From positions 124,001-188,000 of the forward strand of contig NW_027478894.1 of NCBI RefSeq assembly GCF_051014685.1: a DNA stretch of 64,000 bases. The letters run 5' to 3'. Origin of the DNA: Ptiloglossa arizonensis (Eukaryota > Arthropoda > Insecta > Hymenoptera > Colletidae). The stretch's first letter is position 1. Each line of letters begins with the position of its first letter. Made by a program: the position numbers and the translations under genes. Below the pieces are notes generated by a model that had not been told where the DNA came from, did no database searches, and saw only the letters and a list, made by a program, of their open reading frames with translations. Below are positions 26,003 through 40,841 of this stretch, in pieces.

Positions 26003-27970
26003 TTGTACGTTGTACGTTGTACGTTATACGTTATACGTTATACGTTATACGTTATACGTTATACGTTATACGTTATACGTTATACGTTATACGTTATACG
26101 TTATACGTTATACGTTATACGTCATACGTTATACGTTATACGTTATACGTTATACATTATACGTTATACGTATTACGTTATACGTTATGCGTTATACGTT
26201 GTACGTTATACGTTATACGTTATACGTCATACGTTATACGTTATTCGTAATACGTTATACGTGATACGTTATACGTTGTACGTTATACGTTATACGTTAT
26301 ACGTTATAAGTTATACGTTATACGTCATAGGTTATACGTTATACGTTACACGTTATACGTTATTCGGTATGCGTTACAAGTTATACGTTATACGTTATAC
26401 GTTATACGTTATACGTTATACGTTATACGTTATACGTTATACGTTATACGTTATACGTTATACGTTATACGTTATACGTTATACGTTATACGTTATACGT
26501 TATACGTTATACGTTATACGTTATACGTTATACGTTATACGTTATACGTTATACGTTATACGTTATACGTTATACGTTATGCGTTATTCGCTATACGTTA
26601 TGCGTTATACGATATACGTTATGCGTCATAGGATATATGTTATACGTTTTACGTTCTTCGTTATACGTTCTTCGTTACACGTTATACGTTATACGTTATA
26701 CGTTATACGTTATACGTTATACGTTATACGTAATATGTAATACGTCATATGTTTTACGTTATACGTTATACGTTATACGTTATACGTTATACGTTATACG
26801 TTATACGTTATACGTTATACGTTATACGTTATACGTTATACGTTATACGTTATACGTTATACGTTATACGTTATACGTTATACGTTATACGTTATGCGTT
26901 ATTCGCTATACGTTATGCGTTATACGATATACGTTATGCGTTATAGGATATATGTTATACGTTTTACGTTCTTCGTTATACGTTCTTCGTTACACGTTAT
27001 ACGTTATACGTTATACGTTATACGTTATACGTTATACGTTATACGTTATACGTAATATGTAATACGTCATATGTTTTACGTTATACGTTATACGTTATAC
27101 GTTATACGTTATACGTCATACGTTATACGTTATACGTTATACGTTATACGTTATACGTTATACGTTATACGTTATACGTTATACGTTATACGTTATACGT
27201 TATACGTTATACGTTATACGTTATACGTTATACGTTATACGTTATACGTTATACGTTATACGTTATACGTTATACGTTATACGTTATACGTTATACGTTA
27301 TACGTTATACGTTATACGTTATACGTTATACGTTATACGTTATACGTTATACGTTATACGTTATACGTTATACGTTATACGTTATACGTTATACGTTATA
27401 CGTTATACTTTATACGTTACACGTTATACGTTATACGTTATACGTTATACGTTATACGTTATACGTTATACGTTATACGTTATGCGTTATTCTCTATACG
27501 TTATGCGTTATACGATATACGTTATACGTTTTACGTTCTTCGTTATACGTTCTTCGTTACACGTTATACGTTATACGTTATACGTTATACGTTATACATT
27601 ATACCTTATACGTTATACGTTATACGTAATACGTTATACGTTATGCGTGTTTCGCTATACGTTATGCGTTATACGATATACGTTATGCGTTATAGGATAT
27701 ATGTTATACGTTTTACGTTCTTCGTTATACGTTCTTCGTTACACGTTATACGTCATACGTTATACGTTATACGTTATACGTTATACGTTATACGTTATAC
27801 GTTATACGTTATACGTTATACGTTACACGTTATGCGTTATTCGCTACACGTTATGCGTTATACGATATACGTTATGCGTTATACGTTATACGTTATACGT
27901 TATACGTTATACGTTATACGTTATACGTTATACGTTATACGTTATACGTTGTACGTTATACGTTATACTT

Positions 27971-28336
27971 TATACGTTATACGTTATACGTTATACGTTA
28001 TACGTTATACGTTATACGTTATACGTTATACGTTATACGTTATACGTTATACGTTATACGTTATACGTTATACGTTATACGTTATACGTTATACGTTATA
28101 CGTTATACGTTATACGTTATACGTTATACGTTATACGTTATACGTTATACGTTATACGTTATACGTTATACGTTATACGTTATACGTTATACGTTATACG
28201 TTATACGTTATACGTTATACGTTATACGTTATACGTTATACGTTATACGTTATACGTTATACGTTATACGTTATACGTTATACGTTATACGTTATACGTT
28301 ATACGTTATACGTTATACGTTATACGTTATACGTTA
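27971..28336 (+). repeat. Longest perfect heptamer tract in the window (~52 units)
   Basis: From the actttata near 27,968 to the ttatagg at ~28,337 I see no variant unit. Other long perfect tracts lie at about 20,341-20,675, 44,540-44,888 and 45,455-45,790. Such tracts sit between variant-rich modules and are where copies differ in length. Confidence 0.8.
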
Positions 28337-28977
28337 TAGGTTATACGTTATACGTTATACGTTACACGTTATACGTTATACGTTATACGTGACACGTTAT
28401 ACGTTACACGTTATACGTTATACGTTATACGTTACACGTTATACGTTATACGTTATACGTTATACGTTATACGTTATGCGTTATACGTTATGCGTTAAAC
28501 GTTATACGTTATACGTTATACGTTATACGTTATACGTTATACGTTATACGTTATACGTTATACGTTATACGTTATGCGTTATTCGCTATAGGTTATGCGT
28601 TATACGATATACGTTATGCGTTATAGGATATATGTTATACGTTTTACGTTCTTCGTTATACGTTCATCGTTACACGTTATACGTTATACGTTATACGTTA
28701 TACGTTATACGTTATACGTTATACGTTATACGTTATACGTTCTTCGTTACACGTTATACGTTATACGTTATACGTTATACGTTATACGTTATACGTTATA
28801 CGTTATACGTTATACGTTATACGTTATACGTTATAGGTTATACGTAATACGTTATACGTTATACGTTATACGTTATACGTTATACGTTATACGTTATACG
28901 TTATACGTTATACGTTATGCGTTATACGTTATGCGTTATACGTTATGCGTTATACGTTATGGGTTATACGTTATGCG
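28335..28977 (+). repeat. Zeta junction segment, copy 3
   Basis: ttatagg start, ttacacg units with a gtgacacg, ttatgcg pair with ttaaacg, beta variant with ttcatcg (28,663), ttcttcg-ttacacg, ttatagg-gtaatacg and the terminal ttatgcg/ttatggg run. It lacks the ggtatacg of copies 1 and 2. Followed by epsilon and alpha rather than family C. Confidence 0.85.
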
Positions 28978-30380
28978 TTATACGTTATACGTTATACGTT
29001 ATACGTTATACGTTATACGTTATACGTTATACTTTATACGTACACGTTATACGTTATACGTTATACGTTATACGTTATACGTTATACGTTATACGTTATA
29101 CGTTATGCGTTATTCTCTATACGTTATGCGTTATACGATATACGTTATACGTTTTACGTTCTTCGTTATACGTTCTTCGTTACACGTTATACGTTATACG
29201 TTATACGTTATACGTTATACATTATACCTTATACGTTATACGTTATACGTAATACGTTATACGTTATACGTTATACGTTATACGTTATACGTTATACGTT
29301 ATACGTTATACGTTATACGTTACACGTTATGCGTTATTCGCTACACGTTATGCGTTATACGATATACGTTATGCGTTATACGTTATACGTTATACGTTAT
29401 ACGTTATACGTTATACGTTATACGTTATACGTTATACGTTATACGTTGTACGTTATACGTTATACTTTATACGTTATACGTTATACGTTATACGTTATAC
29501 GTTATACGTTATACGTTATACGTTATACGTTATACGTTATACGTTATACGTTATACGTTATACGTTATACGTTATACTTTATACGTTATACGTTATACGT
29601 TATACGTTATACGTTATACGTTATACGTTATACGTTATACGTTATACGTTATACGTTATACGTTATACGTTATACGTTATACGTTATACGTTATACGTTA
29701 TACGTTATACGTTATACGTTATACGTTATACGTTATACGTTATACGTTATACGTTATACGTTATACGTTATACGTTATACGTTATACGTTATACGTTATA
29801 CGTTATACGTTATACGTATACGTTATACGTTATACGTTATAGGTTATACGTTATACGTTATACGTTACACGTTATACGTTATACGTTATACGTGACACGT
29901 TATACGTATACGTTATACGTTATACGTTATACGTTATACGTTATACGTTATACGTTATACGTTATACGTTATACGTTATGCGTTATTCGCTATAGGTTAT
30001 GCGTTATACGATATACGTTATGCGTTATAGGATATATGTTATACGTTTTACGTTCTTCGTTATACGTTCATCGTTACACGTTATACGTTATACGTTATAC
30101 GTTATACGTTATACGTTATACGTTATACGTTATACGTTATACGTTCTCGTTACACGTTATACGTTATACGTTATACGTTATACGTTATACGTTATACGTT
30201 ATACGTTATACGTTATACGTTATACGTTATACGTTATAGGTTATACGTAATACGTTATACGTTATACGTTATACGTTATACGTTATACGTTATACGTTAT
30301 ACGTTATACGTTATACGTTATGCGTTACACGTTATGCGTTATACGTTATGCGTTATACGTTATGGGTTATACGTTATGCG
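28978..30380 (+). repeat. Extra 1.4-kb rearranged B' segment ending in zeta copy 4
   Basis: A partial duplicate of the preceding sequence (terminal ttatgcg runs 28,917 and 30,320 are offset by 1,403 bp) that has no counterpart in B''. It carries epsilon (29,031), alpha (29,113), cattatacc, then gamma directly without beta, two actttata, and a shortened zeta. Four one-base deletions occur at ~29,040, 29,817, 29,908 and 30,146, each losing one T of a TT pair. Confidence 0.8.
29837..30380 (+). repeat. Zeta junction segment, copy 4 (B' to C' boundary)
   Basis: Has ttatagg, ttacacg, gtgacacg, the beta variant with ttcatcg (30,067), ttatagg-gtaatacg and the terminal ttatgcg/ttatggg run. The middle ttacacg series and the ttatgcg-ttaaacg pair of copy 3 are missing, and two of the one-base deletions lie inside. 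Confidence 0.82.
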
Positions 30381-33300
30381 TTATACGTTATACGTTATAC
30401 GTTATACGTTATATGTTATACGTTATACGTTATACGTTATACGTTATACGTTATACGTTATACGTTATACGTTATACGTTATACGTTCTACGTTATACGT
30501 TGTACGTTATACGTTATACGTTATACGTTATACGTTATACGTCATAAGTTATACGTTATACGTTATACGTTATACGTTATACGTTATACGTTATACGTTA
30601 TGCGTTATACGTCCTACGATATTCGTTATACGTTATACGTTATTAGTTATACGTTATACGTTATACGTTATACGTCATAAGTTATACGTTATACGTTATG
30701 CGTTATACGTTATACGTTATACGTTATACGTTATACGTTATACGTTATACGTTATACGTTATACGTTATATGTTATACGTTATACGTTATACGTTATACG
30801 TTATACGTTATACGTTATACGTTATACGTTATACGTTATACGTTATACGTTATACGTTATACGTTATTCGTTATACGTTATACGTTATACATTACATGTT
30901 ATACGTTATACGTTATACGTTATACGTTATACGTTATACGTTATACGTTATACGTTATACGTTATACGTTATACGTTATACGTTATACGTTATACGTTAT
31001 ACGTTATACGTTATACGTTATACGTTGTACGTTATACGTTATACGTTATACGTTATACGTTATTCGTTATACGTTATACGTTATACATTACGTGTTTTAC
31101 GTTATACGTTATACGTTATACGTTATACGTTATACGTTATACGTTATACGTTATACGTTATACGTTGTACGTTATACGTTATACGTTATACGTCATACGT
31201 TATACGTTATTCGTAATACGTTATACGTGATACGTTATACGTTGTACGTTATACGTTATACGTTATACGTCATACGTTATACGTTATTCGTAATACGTTA
31301 TACGTGATACGTTATACGTTGTACGTTATACGTTATACGTTATACGTTATACGTTATAAGTTATACGTTATACGTCATAGGTTATACGTTATACGTTATA
31401 CATTATACGTTATACGTTATACGTTATACGTTGTACGTTATACGTTATACGTTATACGTTATACGTTATAAGTAATACGTTATACGTCATAGGTTATACG
31501 TTATACGTTATACATTATACGTTATACGTTATACGTTATACGTTATACGTTATGCGTTATACGTTATACGTTATACGTTATACGTTATACGTTATACGTT
31601 ATACGTTATACTTTATACGTTATACGTTATACGTTATACGTTATACGTTATACGTTATACGTTATACGTTATACGTTATACGTTATACGATATACGTTAC
31701 ACGTTATACGTTATACGTTATACGTTATACGTTATACGTCATACGTTATACGTCATTCGTAATACGTTATACGTGATACGTTATACGTTGTACGTTATAC
31801 GTTATACGTTATACGTTATACGTTATACGTTATACGTTATACGTTATACGTTATACGTTATACGTTATACGTTATACGTTGTACGTTATACGTTATACGT
31901 TATACGTTATACGTTATACGTTATTCGTTATACGTTATACGTTATACATTACATGTTTTACGTTATACGTTATACGTTATACGTTATACGTTATACGTTA
32001 TATGTTATACGTTATACGTTATACGTTATACGTTATACGTCATACGTTATACGTTATTCGTAATACGTTATACGTGATACGTTATACGTTGTACGTTATA
32101 CGTTATACGATATACGTTATACGTTATACGTTATACGTTATACGTTATACGTTGTACGTTGTACGTTGTACGTTATACGTTATACGTTATACGTCATACG
32201 TTATACGTTATTCGTAATACGTTATACGTGATACGTTATACGTTGTACGTTATACGTTATACGTTATACGTTATAAGTTATACGTTATACGTCATAGGTT
32301 ATACGTTATACGTTATACATTATACGTTATACGTTATACGTTATACGTTATACGTTATGCGTTATACGTTATACGTTATACGTTATACGTTATACGTTAT
32401 AAGTAATACGTTATACGTCATAGGTTATACGTTATACGTTATACATTATACGTTATACGTTATACGTTATACGTTATACGTTATGCGTTATACGTTATAC
32501 GTTATACGTTATACGTTATACGTTATACGTTATACGTTATACTTTATACGTTATACGTTATACGTTATACGTTATACGTTATACGTTATACGTTATACGT
32601 TATACGTTATACGTTATACGATATACGTTACACGTTATACGTTATACGTTATACGTTATACGTTATACGTCATACGTTATACGTCATTCGTAATACGTTA
32701 TACGTGATACGTTATACGTTGTACGTTATACGTTATACGTTATACGTTATACGTTATACGTTATACGTTATACGTTATACGTTATACGTTGTACGTTATA
32801 CGTTATACGTTATACGTTATACGTTATTCGTTATACGTTATACGTTATACATTACATGTTTTACGTTATACGTTATACGTTATACGTTATAAGTTATACG
32901 TTATACGTTATACGTTATACGTTATACGTTATACGTTATACGTCATACGTTATACGTTATTCGTAATACGTTATACGTGATACGTTATACGTTGTACGTT
33001 ATACGTTATACGATATACGTTATACGTTATACGTTATACGTTATACGTTATACGTTATACGTTATACGTTATACGTTATACGTTATACGTTATACGTTAT
33101 ACGTTATACGTTATACGTTATACGTTATACGTTATACGATATACGTTACACGTTATACGTTATACGTTATACGTTATACGTTATACGTCATACGTTATAC
33201 GTCATTCGTAATACGTTATACGTGATACGTTATACGTTGTACGTTATACGTTATACGTTATACGTTATACGTTATACGTTATACGTTGTACGTTATACGT

Positions 33301-34150
33301 TATACGTTATACGTTATACGTTATTCGTTATACGTTATACGTTATACATTACGTGTTTTACGTTATACGTTATACGTTATACGTTATACGTTATACGTTA
33401 TACGTTATACGTTATACGTTATACGTTATACGTTGTACGTTATACGTTATACGTTATACGTCATACGTTATACGTTATTCGTAATACGTTATACGTGATA
33501 CGTTATACGTTGTACGTTATACGTTATACGTTATACGTCATACGTTATACGTTATTCGTAATACGTTATACGTGATACGTTATACGTTGTGCGTTATACG
33601 TTATACGTTATACGTTATAAGTTATACGTTATACGTCATAGGTTATACGTTATACGTTATACATTATACGTTATACGTTATACGTTATACGTTATACGTT
33701 ATGCGTTATACGTTATACGTTATACGTTATACGTTATACGTTATAAGTAATACGTTATACGTCATAGGTTATACGTTATACGTTATACATTATACGTTAT
33801 ACGTTATACGTTATACGTTATACGTTATGCGTTATACGTTATACGTTATACGTTATACGTTATACGTTATACGTTATACGTTATACTTTATACGTTATAC
33901 GTTATACGTTATACGTTATACGTTATACGTTATACGTTATACGTTATACGTTATACGTTATACGATATACGTTACACGTTATACGTTATACGTTATACGT
34001 TATACGTTATACGTCATACGTTATACGTCATTCGTAATACGTTATACGTGATACGTTATACGTTGTACGTTATACGTTATACGTTATACGTTATACGTTA
34101 TACGTTATACGTTATACGTTATACGTTATACGTTATACGTTGTACGTTAT
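30381..34150 (+). repeat. Long-range C segment, C' copy
   Basis: Recurs at 46,432-50,187. The offset moves in whole-unit steps (16,051, 16,065, 16,051, 16,044, 16,037 bp), showing small unit gains and losses. The match stops near 34,150, where the C'' copy jumps to another module. Confidence 0.85.
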
Positions 34151-34553
34151 ACGTTATACGTTATACGTTATACGTTATTCGTTATACGTTATACGTTATA
34201 CATTACATGTTTTACGTTATACGTTATACGTTATACGTTATACGTTATACGTTATATGTTATACGTTATACGTTATACGTTATACGTTATACGTCATACG
34301 TTATACGTTATTCGTAATACGTTATACGTGATACGTTATACGTTGTACGTTATACGTTATACGATATACGTTATACGTTATACGTTATACGTTATACGTT
34401 ATACGTTATACGTTGTACGTTGTACGTTGTACGTTATACGTTATACGTTATACGTCATACGTTATACGTTATTCGTAATACGTTATACGTGATACGTTAT
34501 ACGTTGTACGTTATACGTTATACGTTATACGTTATAAGTTATACGTTATACGT
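33637..34553 (+). repeat. 917-bp higher-order repeat of family C' (131 units)
   Basis: Starts at catagg 33,637; the equivalent point follows at 34,554. Internal order matches the copy at 22,938: 126-bp direct repeat, actttata, gatatacg-ttacacg, gtcattcg, cattacatg and triple ttgtacg. Confidence 0.84.
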
Positions 34554-35336
34554 CATAGGTTATACGTTATACGTTATACATTATACGTTATACGTTATAC
34601 GTTATACGTTATACGTTATGCGTTATACGTTATACGTTATACGTTATACGTTATACGTTATAAGTAATACGTTATACGTCATAGGTTATACGTTATACGT
34701 TATACATTATACGTTATACGTTATACGTTATACGTTATACGTTATGCGTTATACGTTATACGTTATACGTTATACGTTATACGTTATACGTTATACGTTA
34801 TACTTTATACGTTATACGTTATACGTTATACGTTATACGTTATACGTTATACGTTATACGTTATACGTTATACGTTATACGATATACGTTACACGTTATA
34901 CGTTATACGTTATACGTTATACGTTATACGTCATACGTTATACGTCATTCGTAATACGTTATACGTGATACGTTATACGTTGTACGTTATACGTTATACG
35001 TTATACGTTATACGTTATACGTTATACGTTATACGTTATACGTTATACGTTATACGTTGTACGTTATACGTTATACGTTATACGTTATACGTTATACGTT
35101 ATTCGTTATACGTTATACGTTATACATTACATGTTTTACGTTATACGTTATACGTTATACGTTATACGTTATACGTTATACGTTATACGTTATACGTTAT
35201 ACGTTATACGTTATACGTCATACGTTATACGTTATTCGTAATACGTTATACGTGATACGTTATACGTTGTACGTTATACGTTATACGATATACGTTATAC
35301 GTTATACGTTATACGTTATACGTTATACGTTATACG

Positions 35337-36113
35337 TTGTACGTTGTACGTTGTACGTTATACGTTATACGTTATACGTTATACGTTATACGTTATACGT
35401 TATACGTTATACGTTATACGTTATACGTTATACGTTATACGTTATACGTTATACGTCATACGTTATACGTTATACGTTATACGTTATACATTATACGTTA
35501 TACGATTTACGTTATACGTTATGCGTTATACGTTGTACGTTATACGTTATACGTTATACGTCATACGTTATACGTTATTCGTAATACGTTATACGTGATA
35601 CGTTATACGTTGTACGTTATACGTTATACGTTATACGTTATAAGTTATACGTTATACGTCATAGGTTATACGTTATACGTTACACGTTATACGTTATTCG
35701 GTATGCGTTACAAGTTATACGTTATACGTTATACGTTATACGTTATACGTTATACGTTATACGTTATACGTTATACGTTATACGTTATACGTTATACGTT
35801 ATACGGTATACGTTATACGTTATACGTTATACGTTATACGTTGTACGTTATACGTTATACGTTATACGTTATACGTTATTCGTTATACGTTATACGTTAT
35901 ACATTACATGTTTTACGTTATACGTTATACGTTATACGTTATACGTTATACGTTATACGTTATACGTTATACGTTATACGTTATACGTTATACGTCATAC
36001 GTTATACGTTATTCGTAATACGTTATACGTGATACGTTATACGTTGTACGTTATACGTTATACGATATACGTTATACGTTATACGTTATACGTTATACGT
36101 TATACGTTATACG
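35337..36113 (+). repeat. 777-bp higher-order repeat, copy 1 (111 units)
   Basis: Runs from one triple ttgtacg to the next. Order: triple ttgtacg, gtcatacg, cattatacg, gatttacg, ttatgcg, ttgtacg, attcgtaatacg-gtgatacg, ttataag, catagg, ttacacg, ttcggtatgcg, ttacaag, ggtatacg, ttgtacg, ttattcg, cattacatg, ttttacg, attcgtaatacg, gatatacg. The following copy at 36,114 keeps this order up to ttacaag and then diverges. Confidence 0.88.
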
Positions 36114-37299
36114 TTGTACGTTGTACGTTGTACGTTATACGTTATACGTTATACGTTATACGTTATACGTTATACGTTATACGTTATACGTTATACGTTA
36201 TACGTTATACGTTATACGTTATACGTTATACGTCATACGTTATACGTTATACGTTATACGTTATACATTATACGTTATACGATTTACGTTATACGTTATG
36301 CGTTATACGTTGTACGTTATACGTTATACGTTATACGTCATACGTTATACGTTATTCGTAATACGTTATACGTGATACGTTATACGTTGTACGTTATACG
36401 TTATACGTTATACGTTATAAGTTATACGTTATACGTCATAGGTTATACGTTATACGTTACACGTTATACGTTATTCGGTATGCGTTACAAGTTATACGTT
36501 ATACGTTATACGTTATACGTTATACGTTATACGTTATACGTTATACGTTATACGTTATACGTTATACGTTATACGTTATACGTTATACGTTATACGTTAT
36601 ACGTTATACGTTATACGTTATACGTTATACGTTATACGTTATACGTTATACGTTGTACGTTGTACGTTGTACCTTATACGTTATACGTTATACGTTATAC
36701 GTTATACGTTATACATTACATGTTATACGTTATACGTTATACGTTATACGTTATACGTTATACGTTATACGTTATGCGTTATACGTTATACGTTATACGT
36801 TATACGTTATACGTTATACGTTATACGTTATACGTTATACGTTATACGTTATACGTTATACGTTATACGTTATACGTTATACGTTATACGTTATACGTTA
36901 TACGTTATACGTTGTACGTTATACGTTATACGTTATACGTTATTCGTTATACGTTATACGTTATACATTACATGTTATACGTTATACGTTATACGTTATA
37001 CGTTATACTTTATACGTTATACGTTATACGTTATACGTTATACGTTATACGTTGTTCGTTATACGTTATACGTTATACGTTATTCGTTATACGTTATACG
37101 TTATACGTTATACGTCATAAGTTATACGTTATACGTTATACGTTATACGTTATACGTTATACGTTATACGATATGCGTTATACGTCCTACGATATTCGTT
37201 ATACGTTATACGTTATTAGTTATACGTTATACGTTATACGTTATACGTCATAGGTTATACGTTATACGTTATGCGTTATACGTTATACGTTATACGTTA

Positions 37300-37790
37300 T
37301 ACGTTATACGTTATACGTTATACGTTATACGTTATACGTTATACGTTATACGTTATACGTCATACGTTATACGTTATACGTTATACGTCATACGTTATAC
37401 GTTATACGTCCTACGATATTCGTTATACGTTATACGTTATTAGTGATACGTTATACGTTATACGTTATACGTTATACGTTATACGTTATACGTTATACGT
37501 TATACGTTATACGTTATACGTTATACGTTATACGTTATACGTTATACGTTATACGTTATACGTTATACGTTATACGTTACACGTTATACGTCATAGGTTA
37601 TACGTTATACGTTATACGTTATACGTTATACGTTATACGTTATACGTTATACGTTATACGTTATACGTTATACGTCATACGTTATACGTTATTCGTAATA
37701 CGTTATACGTGATACGTTATACGTTGTACGTTATACGTTATACGATATACGTTATACGTTATACGTTATACGTTATACGTTATACGTTAT
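37300..37790 (+). repeat. 3,542-bp offset duplication in C', copy 1
   Basis: Contains gtcatacg pairs, gtcctacgatattcg (37,408), ttattag running into gtgatacg, ttacacg with gtcatagg, and attcgtaatacg. The same series follows 3,542 bp (506 units) later, with gtcctacgatattcg at 40,950. Limits are approximate because both ends fade into perfect units. Confidence 0.78.
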
Positions 37791-37793
37791 ACG

Positions 37794-38570
37794 TTGTACG
37801 TTGTACGTTGTACGTTATACGTTATACGTTATACGTTATACGTTATACGTTATACGTTATACGTTATACGTTATACGTTATACGTTATACGTTATACGTT
37901 ATACGATATACCTCATACGTTATACGTTATACGTTATACGTTATACATTATACGTTATACGATTTACGTTATACGTTATGCGTTATACGTTGTACGTTAT
38001 ACGTTATACGTTATACGTCATACGTTATACGTTATTCGTAATACGTTATACGTGATACGTTATACGTTGTACGTTATACGTTATACGTTATACGTTATAA
38101 GTTATACGTTATACGTCATAGGTTATACGTTATACGTTACACGTTATACGTTATTCGGTATGCGTTACAAGTTATACGTTATACGTTATACGTTATACGT
38201 TATACGTTATACGTTATACGTTATACGTTATACGTTATACGTTATACGTTATACGTTATACGGTATACGTTATACGTTATACGTTATACGTTATACGTTG
38301 TACGTTATACGTTATACGTTATACGTTATACGTTATTCGTTATACGTTATACGTTATACATTACATGTTTTACGTTATACGTTATACGTTATACGTTATA
38401 CGTTATACGTTATACGTTATACGTTATACGTTATACGTTATACGTTATACGTCATACGTTATACGTTATTCGTAATACGTTATACGTGATACGTTATACG
38501 TTGTACGTTATACGTTATACGATATACGTTATACGTTATACGTTATACGTTATACGTTATACGTTATACG
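37794..38570 (+). repeat. 777-bp higher-order repeat, copy 2
   Basis: Triple ttgtacg at 37,794 and 38,571, exactly 777 bp apart, with the same internal order as at 35,337. One private change reads gatatacctcatacg near 37,905, where other copies have perfect units before gtcatacg. Confidence 0.88.
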
Positions 38571-40841
38571 TTGTACGTTGTACGTTGTACGTTATACGTT
38601 ATACGTTATACGTTATACGTTATACGTTATACGTTATACGTTATACGTTATACGTTATACGTTATACGTTATACGTTATACGTTATACGTCATACGTTAT
38701 ACGTTATACGTTATACGTTATACATTATACGTTATACGATTTACGTTATACGTTATGCGTTATACGTTGTACGTTATACGTTATACGTTATACGTCATAC
38801 GTTATACGTTATTCGTAATACGTTATACGTGATACGTTATACGTTGTACGTTATACGTTATACGTTATACGTTATAAGTTATACGTTATACGTCATAGGT
38901 TATACGTTATACGTTACACGTTATACGTTATTCGGTATGCGTTACAAGTTATACGTTATACGTTATACGTTATACGTTATACGTTATACGTTATACGTTA
39001 TACGTTATACGTTATACGTTATACGTTATACGTTATACGTTATACGTTATACGTTATACGTTATACGTTATACGTTATACGTTATACGTTATACGTTATA
39101 CGTTATACGTTATACGTTATACGTTATACGTTGTACGTTGTACGTTGTACCTTATACGTTATACGTTATACGTTATACGTTATACGTTATACATTACATG
39201 TTATACGTTATACGTTATACGTTATACGTTATACGTTATACGTTATACGTTATGCGTTATACGTTATACGTTATACGTTATACGTTATACGTCATACGTT
39301 ATACGTTATTCGTAATACGTTATACGTGATACGTTATACGTTGTACGTTATACGTTATACGTTATACGTTATAAGTTATACGTTATACGTCATAGGTTAT
39401 ACGTTATACGTTACACGTTATACGTTATTCGGTATGCGTTACAAGTTATACGTTATACGTTATACGTTATACGTTATACGTTATACGTTATACGTTATAC
39501 GTTATACGTTATACGTTATACGTTATACGTTATACGTTATACGTTATACGTTATACGTTATACGTTATACGTTATACGTTATACGTTATACGTTATACGT
39601 TATACGTTGTACGTTGTACGTTGTACCTTATACGTTATACGTTATACGTTATACGTTATACGTTATACATTACATGTTATACGTTATACGTTATACGTTA
39701 TACGTTATACGTTATACGTTATACGTTATGCGTTATACGTTATACGTTATACGTTATACGTTATACGTTATACGTTATACGTTATACGTTATACGTTATA
39801 CGTTATACGTTATACGTTATACGTTATACGTTATACGTTATACGTTATACGTTATACGTTATACGTTGTACGTTATACGTTATACGTTATACGTTATTCG
39901 TTATACGTTATACGTTATACATTACATGTTATACGTTATACGTTATACGTTATACGTTATACTTTATACGTTATACGTTATACGTTATACGTTATACGTT
40001 ATACGTTGTTCGTTATACGTTATACGTTATACGTTATTCGTTATACGTTATACGTTATACGTTATACGTCATAAGTTATACGTTATACGTTATACGTTAT
40101 ACGTTATACGTTATACGTTATACGTTATGCGTTATACGTCCTACGATATTCGTTATACGTTATACGTTATTAGTTATACGTTATACGTTATACGTTATAC
40201 GTCATAGGTTATACGTTATACGTTATGCGTTATACGTTATACGTTATACGTTATACGTTATACGTTATACGTTATACGTTATACGTTATACGTTATACGT
40301 TATACGTTATACGTTATACGTTATACGTTATACGTTATACGTTATACGTTATACGTTATACGTTATACGTTATACGTTATACGTTATACGTTATACGTTA
40401 TACGTTATACGTTATACATTATACGTTATACGTTATACGTTATACGTTATACGTTATTCGTTATACGTTATACGTTATACGTTATACGTCATACGTTATA
40501 CGTCATTCGTAATACGTTATACGTTATACGTTATACGTTATACGTTATACGTTATACGTTATACGTTATACGTTATACGTTATACGTTATACGTTATACG
40601 TTATACGTTATACGTTATACATTATACGTTATACGTTATACGTTATACGTTATACGTTATTCGTTATACGTTATACGTTATACGTTATACGTCATACGTT
40701 ATACGTCATTCGTAATACGTTATACGTGATACATTATACGTTGTACGTTATACGTTATACGTTATACGTTATACGTTATACGTTATACGTTATACGTTAT
40801 ACGTTATACTTTATACGTTATACGTTATACGTTATACGTTA

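Larger units (their letters stand above)
22125..26576 (+). repeat. Family C domain, first block
   Basis: Different variant set from family B: attcgtaatacg followed by gtgatacg and ttgtacg, triple ttgtacg, ttattcg followed by cattacatg, gtcctacgatattcg followed by ttattag, ttataagtt with cataggtt, and ttacacg with ttcggtatgcg and ttacaag. The first ~2.5 kb recurs at +8.26 to +8.44 kb in C' and again in C''. The right end lies in ~195 bp of perfect repeat before the first beta of B'. Confidence 0.86.
26577..30380 (+). repeat. Family B' domain
   Basis: Starts at beta (26,577) and carries delta (26,730), beta, delta (27,052), ~290 bp of perfect units, epsilon (27,407), alpha (27,490), a beta with gcgtgtttcg (~27,643), gamma and a ~366-bp perfect tract, then zeta copy 3. 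A second, rearranged alpha-gamma-zeta segment follows (28,978-30,380). The part up to 28,977 recurs 17,454 bp downstream. Confidence 0.88.

Noticed and set aside
35337..36113. CENP-B box or similar centromere motif in the 777-bp repeat
   Set aside because: No string resembling the CENP-B box; variant units stay within a few bases of the heptamer. Centromere identity cannot be judged from sequence alone.
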